Source of the DNA: Ignavibacteriota bacterium
GTDB taxonomy: Bacteria; Bacteroidota; Ignavibacteria; UBA10030
Direction of reading: 5' to 3'
Assembly (NCBI GenBank): GCA_022616555.1
Contig: JAKEEG010000050.1
Location: 1 to 44,180, forward strand
Length of the DNA stretch: 44,180 bases
Shown here: positions 39,480 through 44,180 of the stretch, one piece after another
Position numbering within the stretch: the stretch's first letter is position 1
Layout of the letters: every line of letters begins with the position of its first letter
Made by a program: the position numbers and the translations under genes
The notes under the pieces: model-generated
The model's database searches: none
Seen by the model: the letters and a program-made list of their open reading frames with translations, nothing else
Told to the model about the DNA's origin: nothing

Positions 39480-41168
39480 ATGCCAAAAACGAAAACCACA
39501 AAAAAATCTTCCAGCCAACCCGCGGCGAAGTCCGGCGCGGGTGCCGCATCATATTATCAGACGCTCCGTTCGTGTTATTTATTCGCCGACGCCGACGACG
39601 CGACGATCGCCGATGTCACCACAAAAGTCACACTTGAAAAATTCCCCGCCGGATCCATCCTTCTCGATTTCGACAAGGAAAGCGACAGGGTGTACATTAT
39701 CGAGAAGGGCAAAGTGAAAGTCAGCCGTGCCGACGCCGGCGGTAAAGAACTTATGCTGAACGTTCTCGACCGCGGTCAGGTTGTGGGTGAATCGCGCGTG
39801 CTTGACGGCAGCAAGCAGTCTGCGCGCGTTACCTGTGTCGAAGATACTCAACTGTTAAGCATATCGAAAAAAGACTTTACCCGCCTATTAGAAGACGACC
39901 AAAAGCTCGCTCTAAACCTGGTTAAAGAGCTTAGCCGCCGGATGCGCAGCTCGAACGAAAATTTTATGAAGCGGCTGGAAGAGCAAACGCACGCGATCGA
40001 AAGCCGCGTGGTGCGGATGCAGAAGTTGATCGAAGCGAGCAAGAGTATCAATTCGACGATCGACCTGGAAAAATTGCTGGGGCTTATCCTTGGCGCAGCC
40101 TCCAAGGGAATAGGCGCAGATCGCGGAACGGTGTATCTAGTAGATGATTTAAAAGGGGAGCTTTGGTCGAAGGTTGCTGCTGGCGATGGTATGGCGGAAA
40201 TTCGCTTGCCGATCGGCAAAGGCATTGCGGGGCACGTTGCAAAGACCGGAGAGGTGATTAATATTCCCGATGCCTACGCGGACTCACGCTTCAATCCGGA
40301 GGTAGACAAATCGACGGGCTATCGCACGAGGAATATGCTGTGCATGCCGTTGAAGAACAAGGACGGCAAGATCATCGGCGTCTTTCAGCTTCTGAACAAG
40401 GCGGGTGGCTCGTTCGATGAAAGCGACGTTGAGTTTATTGAGGCGCTTTCCGCACATGCTTCGGTTGCGGTGGAAAATGCGCGCCAGGCGCAGGAGCTTG
40501 TGCAAAGCGAGCGGCTTTCCGCCGTAGGCCGAATGGCAAGCGCCATTATCCACGATATTAAGAATCCCATGGGCACGCTGCGCGTGTACGCCCAGGTGAT
40601 GAAAAAGAAATCCGGGAACGAAGAAGCCGCGAAGCTCGCAGACGAGATGATCCGGCAAGTGGACCGTTTCGTGAACATGGCGCAGGAGATTCTCGATTTC
40701 AGCCGCGGCGTGAGCTCCACGAACATGCAGGATCTCGACTTCGCTGAAGTAATGAACAGTGTGCTCGATTTCATTGAGAAAGACCTCACGAAGAACAACA
40801 TCCAGTTGATTCGCAAGGCGGCATTCAGCGGCATGGTGAAGCTCGACCAGGATAAAATGATACGCGTGTTTTACAACATCGCCAGCAATGCGCGGGATGC
40901 CATGCCCAATGGCGGTTCGCTCACGGTTGTCACAGCGCCGAACGACGGCTTTGTGAAAGTCGAATTTATCGATTCGGGTACCGGTATGCCGGAAGAAGTG
41001 AAGAAGCGGATCTTCGAGCCGTTTGTGACTCACGGGAAGAAACACGGAACGGGCTTAGGCATGGCAATCGTCAAGAAGGTTGTTGATGACCATAACGGAA
41101 AAATTGAAATCGACAGTGAGATGGGCAAGGGTACAACAATCCGAATACAGATTCCCGCGAAAACGTAA
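39480..41168 (+). CDS. Sensor histidine kinase with cyclic-nucleotide-binding and GAF domains
   Basis: This is a 562-residue cytoplasmic kinase. After a basic tail (1-20) comes a cyclic-nucleotide-binding domain at about 30-150 (GEVRIY-like VYIIEKGKVKVSRAD, then GQVVGESRVLDGSKQSARVT, with the phosphate-contacting Arg). A helical linker and GAF domain lie at about 190-335 (PIGKGIAGHVAKTGEVINIPDAYAD). The dimerisation and phosphorylation domain has His358 in SAIIHDIKNPMGTL. The ATPase domain shows the N box YNIASNARDAMPNGG, G1 DSGTGMPEE and HGTGLGMAIVKK. It lacks membrane segments and no response regulator is adjacent, so it is an orphan. A diffusible ligand such as a cyclic nucleotide probably controls it. 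The start at 39480 is preferred over the GTG at 39465. Confidence 0.93.
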   Translation: MPKTKTTKKSSSQPAAKSGAGAASYYQTLRSCYLFADADDATIADVTTKVTLEKFPAGSILLDFDKESDRVYIIEKGKVKVSRADAGGKELMLNVLDRGQVVGESRVLDGSKQSARVTCVEDTQLLSISKKDFTRLLEDDQKLALNLVKELSRRMRSSNENFMKRLEEQTHAIESRVVRMQKLIEASKSINSTIDLEKLLGLILGAASKGIGADRGTVYLVDDLKGELWSKVAAGDGMAEIRLPIGKGIAGHVAKTGEVINIPDAYADSRFNPEVDKSTGYRTRNMLCMPLKNKDGKIIGVFQLLNKAGGSFDESDVEFIEALSAHASVAVENARQAQELVQSERLSAVGRMASAIIHDIKNPMGTLRVYAQVMKKKSGNEEAAKLADEMIRQVDRFVNMAQEILDFSRGVSSTNMQDLDFAEVMNSVLDFIEKDLTKNNIQLIRKAAFSGMVKLDQDKMIRVFYNIASNARDAMPNGGSLTVVTAPNDGFVKVEFIDSGTGMPEEVKKRIFEPFVTHGKKHGTGLGMAIVKKVVDDHNGKIEIDSEMGKGTTIRIQIPAKT

Positions 41169-41253
41169 GTACTTCCTCTCTGCATCACTCTCCGTTCACT
41201 TCCCCTCGTGCGACCGTTACCGAGTATCCGTACTTTTAAAAAAGAAAATAAAA

Positions 41254-41410
41254 ACCCGTCTCAATAATACCTCCGCTTGTCATTCCCGAATGCTTTTATC
41301 GGGAATCTTCCGAAGGAATCCCTTCGGGACAGCAGCTGGATGCCCGCTTACAACCTGCCTGCCGGCAGGTAGGTCTCCGGGCATGACAGGCTTTTTATTT
41401 GAGATTGGCT
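41254..41410. repeat. MITE-like element, copy 3 (family A), composite
   Basis: Outer ends are ACCCGTCTCAATAATA and (reversed) AGCCAATCTCAAATAAAAA, as in copy 1 at 289-403. Inside are GTCATTCCCGA / CCGGGCATGAC arms and three nested hairpins: TCCCGAATGCTTTTATCGGGA, TTCCGAAGG / CCTTCGGGA and the palindrome CCTGCCTGCCGGCAGGTAGG (41358-41377). The last looks like a separate repeat inserted in the first. This element fills most of the 274-base gap after the kinase. Confidence 0.75.
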
Positions 41411-41442
41411 CTATTCACATTTCACACTGAGGAGCACACACT

Positions 41443-41841
41443 ATGGATGTTCAACAACAACACGCGTCCGGACCGCTCCGCCAGCGGCTTGTACGGTGGC
41501 GGGAAATATTTTTCACACAGAAATACCGCTTCGATTTAGGGCAATCTTTCCTGGTTATTGTCAATTTCACGTTGCTGATCATCACGGCGAGCGATAAGCT
41601 TTCACTCTTTCTTGGCATCCCGCGCCTGCGTTCCCTGATTTTATTAATCGTGCCGGTCGGTTTTCTCGGCGTTTGGCTCTTTGGGTATTTTATGGATAAG
41701 GTCGTGCGGGCGGCACAGATGGCTGAGCGCCAATCCATGAAGCGGAGTGAAGTGTGGACGCGCCACAACGAGCAGATGAACCGGATCGAACGCGAGTTAA
41801 GCGATGTAAAAGCGTTGCTACAACAGCAGAACAGGGGATAA
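41443..41841 (+). CDS. Small two-helix membrane protein with coiled-coil tail
   Basis: This 132-residue protein has no family known to me. It has an N-terminal basic amphipathic segment (RQRLVRWREIFF), then two membrane helices (about 34-52, LVIVNFTLLIITA; and 62-85, LILLIVPVGFLGVWLFGYF). A C-terminal cytoplasmic coiled coil follows (MAERQSMKRSEVW to QMNRIERELSDVKALLQQQ). It could be a scaffold or sensor partner for the upstream kinase, but the repeat element between them argues against one operon. The ribosome site AGGAG lies nine bases upstream. A strong hairpin follows the stop. Confidence 0.7.
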   Translation: MDVQQQHASGPLRQRLVRWREIFFTQKYRFDLGQSFLVIVNFTLLIITASDKLSLFLGIPRLRSLILLIVPVGFLGVWLFGYFMDKVVRAAQMAERQSMKRSEVWTRHNEQMNRIERELSDVKALLQQQNRG

Positions 41842-41842
41842 A

Positions 41843-41879
41843 AAAACGCGCGGTACACAATATGTGTACCGCGCGTTTT
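41843..41879. terminator. Strong bidirectional terminator
   Basis: A 17-bp perfect stem (AAAACGCGCGGTACACA / TGTGTACCGCGCGTTTT) with a three-base loop lies between the convergent small membrane protein and YIP1 genes. The A run on one side and T run on the other allow function in both directions. Confidence 0.85.
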
Positions 41880-41900
41880 AAGAAATACCAACTGCTTACT

Positions 41901-42641
41901 CTAGAAGAGCATCAGGCTAATTACGTGCCACGCCAGCAATATGCCAACTGCGGCTCCGATGCCGGTGCCCGCCGACTTGCCCGTGATTTTGCCCAACCCA
42001 ATACCCACCACGACAGCCTGCCAGAGTGAAAACAACTCAATCTTGGAAAGAATTTTGTGAGTCGTATTCATCGGGTCAAACTCAGAGAGAACGGCAAGCG
42101 ATGCGGCCGGAGAGGCGAACATGGAATTCAAGCCAAGGATCATCAGAGAAGTAACAACCGACCCTAACACGCCTATCCACGAGGCTGTGCCGTACATCGC
42201 GAGGTATGTCCCGTAGCCGTGAGCTCCCCCTAGTGCGAACCTGCCGATGAGCCAGAGGAACAATGTGCCGATAAAATACATCAAGCAGATGCCGACGCCG
42301 ACGAAGATTGCTCCGAAGACGGCAAACAACGTGCCCATTTGTTCCATCCCGCGAATTTGTTGATCGGCTTGGGCTTGTGTCATGTTGCCTTTATCCACTT
42401 GCTCCTGCATGGCTTTGCGCTGCATCTCAACGATTTGTCCTCTGAGCGTATCGTTCGTCGAGATAACAAACGAGAGTACGGTCGCCAGCAGCAACGCCAC
42501 GAGCAGCGGCACAAGCCAGAGGCTTGTTTTCGACTCCATGGTGGTGATGCCGTCAAACGCTTCCCCGGGCGAGGAGAAGACGTTTGTGATGCGGGCGCCG
42601 AGGGACAGTGTCTCCGCAGCGGCTTGTTGTTGTTCTTCCAT
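41901..42641 (-). CDS. YIP1-family membrane protein
   Basis: This is about 246 residues with five or so membrane helices. The N-terminal cytoplasmic part has the family-typical RITNVFSSPGEAFDGI. It is followed by helices at WLVPLLVALLLATVLSFV, TLFAVFGAIFVGVGICLMY, WLIGRF onward, ASWIGVLGSVVTSLMIL and AVGILLAWHVISLMLF. Between the first two is a Gln/Lys/Met-rich soluble loop (about 70-105). YIP1 proteins in eukaryotes act in membrane traffic; the bacterial role is unknown. The start is the second ATG (42641) since GAAGGAG lies six bases before it and touches the first ATG. It is convergent with its left neighbour and divergent from the coiled-coil gene. Confidence 0.8.
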   Translation of the reverse strand: MEEQQQAAAETLSLGARITNVFSSPGEAFDGITTMESKTSLWLVPLLVALLLATVLSFVISTNDTLRGQIVEMQRKAMQEQVDKGNMTQAQADQQIRGMEQMGTLFAVFGAIFVGVGICLMYFIGTLFLWLIGRFALGGAHGYGTYLAMYGTASWIGVLGSVVTSLMILGLNSMFASPAASLAVLSEFDPMNTTHKILSKIELFSLWQAVVVGIGLGKITGKSAGTGIGAAVGILLAWHVISLMLF

Positions 42642-42791
42642 AAGCATCTCCTTCTTTAAGATGAGTGGTATGTTGAAGGCATGATTTTCGGTGCTGCACG
42701 GACAACTACAAAAAGTGCCTGAAAATCTTACGAAAGGCTTGGGCTGAAGTTACAGAATTCTTTGGAAAGAAAAAAACAAGCCGGGAAATGG

Positions 42792-42820
42792 TTGACATTC
42801 CTGCCTTAAATGAATATATT
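42792..42820 (+). promoter_or_regulatory. Promoter for the coiled-coil gene
   Basis: TTGACA (42792-42797), a 17-base spacer, then TATATT (42815-42820). This -10 box lies over an in-frame ATG at 42810, so the true start must be further down, at 42927. Confidence 0.7.
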
Positions 42821-42926
42821 CGAAAGCCTTAGGGAGATGAGCTTAGTCATCACCGCCCTGCCGGTTGCCCCACCTGCAGCATGCACGGAACCTCATGGCA
42901 CGTCCCAATACAACAAATATCCTGAA

Positions 42927-43928
42927 ATGGCAAGCGAAATAGACGAACAACGACAAAAAGTAGAAGAGCTCAAACGCAAGATTCTTGAGCAAAAGCGCAA
43001 AGTTGCCTCAGGTGCAACCGCCGAAGCCGATGAGAAGAAGAAAGCGGAAGAGGCGAAGCGCGCCGCGGAGGAAAAAGCCAAGCAAGAGGCTGCAGAAAAA
43101 GCACGCCGCGCCGCAGAAGAAGCGAAACGCAAAGCTGAAGAGGAGAAGCAACGGAAGCTCGAAGAAGAACAGCGTCAGAAAGAAGAAGAACAACTTAAAG
43201 AAGAAGAACGCAGGCGCCATGAAGAAGAGAAGAAGCGCAAGCAGGAAGAGGAAATAAAACGCAAGCTTGAGCAGGAAGCGCTCCGCAAAGAGCAGGAGGC
43301 GATGCGGGCGAAGGAAGATGAAACCCGCAAGCGCCTGGAAGAAGAAGCCCACCAGAAGCTCGAAGAAGTCCGCAAGATGGCTGACGAGATCGAGCACCGG
43401 CGAGCGGAACAGGAAAAGGTCGCAAAGGAGGAGGAGAAGCGCAGGCGACAGGAGGAAGATGAGCGGAGGAAGAAGTTCGAGGACGAGAAGCGCAAGTTGG
43501 CGGACGAGCGCCGCTGGCTGGAAGAAGAAATGAGCAAGCTTGTGACCGAGCGAAAAGCGATTGAAGAAGAGCGGAAGAAAGTCGCTAACAATAAGTCCGA
43601 GGAAACGTCCGGCGCACGAAACGATGCGTACGCCCAGGCGCTGCGACTGGCATGGGCGAACGGCGAAGTGAGCGAGGATGAAGCGGCATTGCTCGCCGCA
43701 TTGCGTCCCGGACTCGGCATTTCCGACCAGGTGCATGCAAGCCTGGAGCAGGAAATCCAGCTTGAGATTTATCTGCAAGCCATTGTCGATGGTTGGAAAA
43801 ACGGCTCCATCACACCGGAAGATTCCGAGAGCCTCGACCTCATGCGCGAAAAATTCAACATTTCCGCCGAAGAGCATCTCCGCCTCGAAAAACAGGTACG
43901 CCGAGAGATTTTGAAGCACAAAGCGTAA
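42927..43928 (+). CDS. Charged coiled-coil protein with two C-terminal EF-hand-like helical repeats
   Basis: This is a 333-residue soluble protein. About 225 residues form a long, highly charged single helix or coiled coil of Glu, Lys, Arg and Ala (KRAAEEKAKQEAAEKARR, KRKLEQEALRKEQEAMR). The C-terminal ~95 residues hold two tandem units, each of the form W-x-N-G-x-(V/I)-(S/T)-x-(E/P)-(D/E) then LR/MREKFNIS or LRPGLGIS and LEQEI / LEKQV. These resemble TerB-like or EF-hand-like helical repeats. There is no signal or membrane segment. The function is not known; a scaffold or spacer tethering the helical heads is plausible. I chose 42927 because the promoter overlaps the longer frame. The repetitive codon use is dominated by GAA/GAG and AAG/CGC. 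Confidence 0.75.
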   Translation: MASEIDEQRQKVEELKRKILEQKRKVASGATAEADEKKKAEEAKRAAEEKAKQEAAEKARRAAEEAKRKAEEEKQRKLEEEQRQKEEEQLKEEERRRHEEEKKRKQEEEIKRKLEQEALRKEQEAMRAKEDETRKRLEEEAHQKLEEVRKMADEIEHRRAEQEKVAKEEEKRRRQEEDERRKKFEDEKRKLADERRWLEEEMSKLVTERKAIEEERKKVANNKSEETSGARNDAYAQALRLAWANGEVSEDEAALLAALRPGLGISDQVHASLEQEIQLEIYLQAIVDGWKNGSITPEDSESLDLMREKFNISAEEHLRLEKQVRREILKHKA

Positions 43929-43947
43929 TTCCACTCCCCAAAGAACC

Positions 43948-43978
43948 CGTCATCCTGAGCCCTGAGCTTGTCGAAGGG
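43948..43978. repeat. Dispersed-type repeat (CGTCATCCTGAGC...TCGAAGGG)
   Basis: CCGTCATCCTGAGC and CCTGAGCTTGTCGAAGGG follow the coiled-coil stop. I know this motif as a repeat seen in many unrelated environmental genomes. Only one copy is visible here. The rest of 43929-44180 shows no gene. Confidence 0.5.
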
Positions 43979-44114
43979 AGAGCAGGCACGAAGAAAAACC
44001 ACTCCTACAAGCTTCAAGCCTTCCCTCGCTTAATCTCAAGAAATCATTTCCATTCTTGCAGTTGCCGTTATACCCCCAACGTGCTCCTCAGCACAGCCCG
44101 TACTCCGGGAAAAA

Positions 44115-44143
44115 TTGACAATCCTCCTATTTAGAGATATATT
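44115..44143 (+). promoter_or_regulatory. Promoter pointing out of the window
   Basis: TTGACA (44115-44120), a 17-base spacer, then TATATT (44138-44143), followed by CG as at 42815. It presumably drives a gene beyond the right edge. Confidence 0.6.
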
Positions 44144-44180
44144 CGTAGTGCAACAATCTCCCCGATTTTCGTTTTCACCC

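Noticed and set aside
43008-43934. Long minus-strand frame opposite the coiled-coil gene
   Set aside because: It is Phe/Leu-rich only because it is the complement of Glu/Lys codons; the plus strand has promoter and domain evidence.

Overview
The window looks like a chromosomal segment of a Gram-negative member of the FCB group (Bacteroidota / Ignavibacteriota / Chlorobiota side). The evidence is a C-terminal sorting tail of type IX secretion type at 25.2 kb, a Bacteroidota-style LptD, a Kdo transferase (LPS outer membrane), a DUF5916 outer-membrane protein and several glycan-degrading exoenzymes. Promoters of the form TTGAC(A/T)-N17-TATAtT and AGGAGG-type ribosome sites occur repeatedly. This is unlike classical Bacteroidetes promoters and fits a deeper-branching FCB lineage. 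That placement is inference; no rRNA is present.

Layout. 0-9.6 kb: the end of rarA, a GH20 hexosaminidase and a DUF5916 outer-membrane protein (minus strand), then a phytanoyl-CoA dioxygenase-like protein, a ROK sugar kinase and LptD (plus strand). 9.6-12.1 kb: an AT-rich three-gene accessory block followed by a patch of repeats that contains a displaced second copy of the clpX 3' end. 12.1-15.8 kb: the proteostasis cluster tRNA-Leu, tig, clpP, clpX (minus strand), whose two internal gaps are packed with hairpin repeats. 15.9-19.4 kb: an EEP-family nuclease followed by a long secreted protein of unknown function. 19.4-25.4 kb: a GH5 mannanase-like lipoprotein, a sialate O-acetylesterase and an Asp-box propeller protein whose sorting tail is cut off by one in-frame amber codon. 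25.4-28.1 kb: a TonB-C lipoprotein, an NAD-dependent epimerase and an SMP-30 lactonase (minus strand). 28.2-32.8 kb: hpnC-hpnD-hpnE plus a GT2 glycosyltransferase (squalene from farnesyl diphosphate), preceded by a truncated duplicate of the hpnC start. 33-39.2 kb: a small outer-membrane beta-barrel protein, then priA, larC, waaA and a MOSC protein (minus strand). 39.4-44.2 kb: a CNB-GAF histidine kinase, a small membrane protein, a YIP1 protein and a coiled-coil protein with two EF-hand-like helical repeats.

The genes serve glycan capture and breakdown, envelope building (LptD, WaaA, squalene), protein quality control and general housekeeping. The most unusual layer is the non-coding one. 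Several families of palindromic or MITE-like elements share internal modules, border or enter coding sequences (GH20 stop codon, LptD signal peptide), and sit between duplicated gene ends at clpX and hpnC. The best candidates for undescribed biology are the AT-rich trio at 9.9-11.8 kb, the EEP nuclease plus secreted coiled-coil pair at 16.0-19.4 kb, and the modular repeats.
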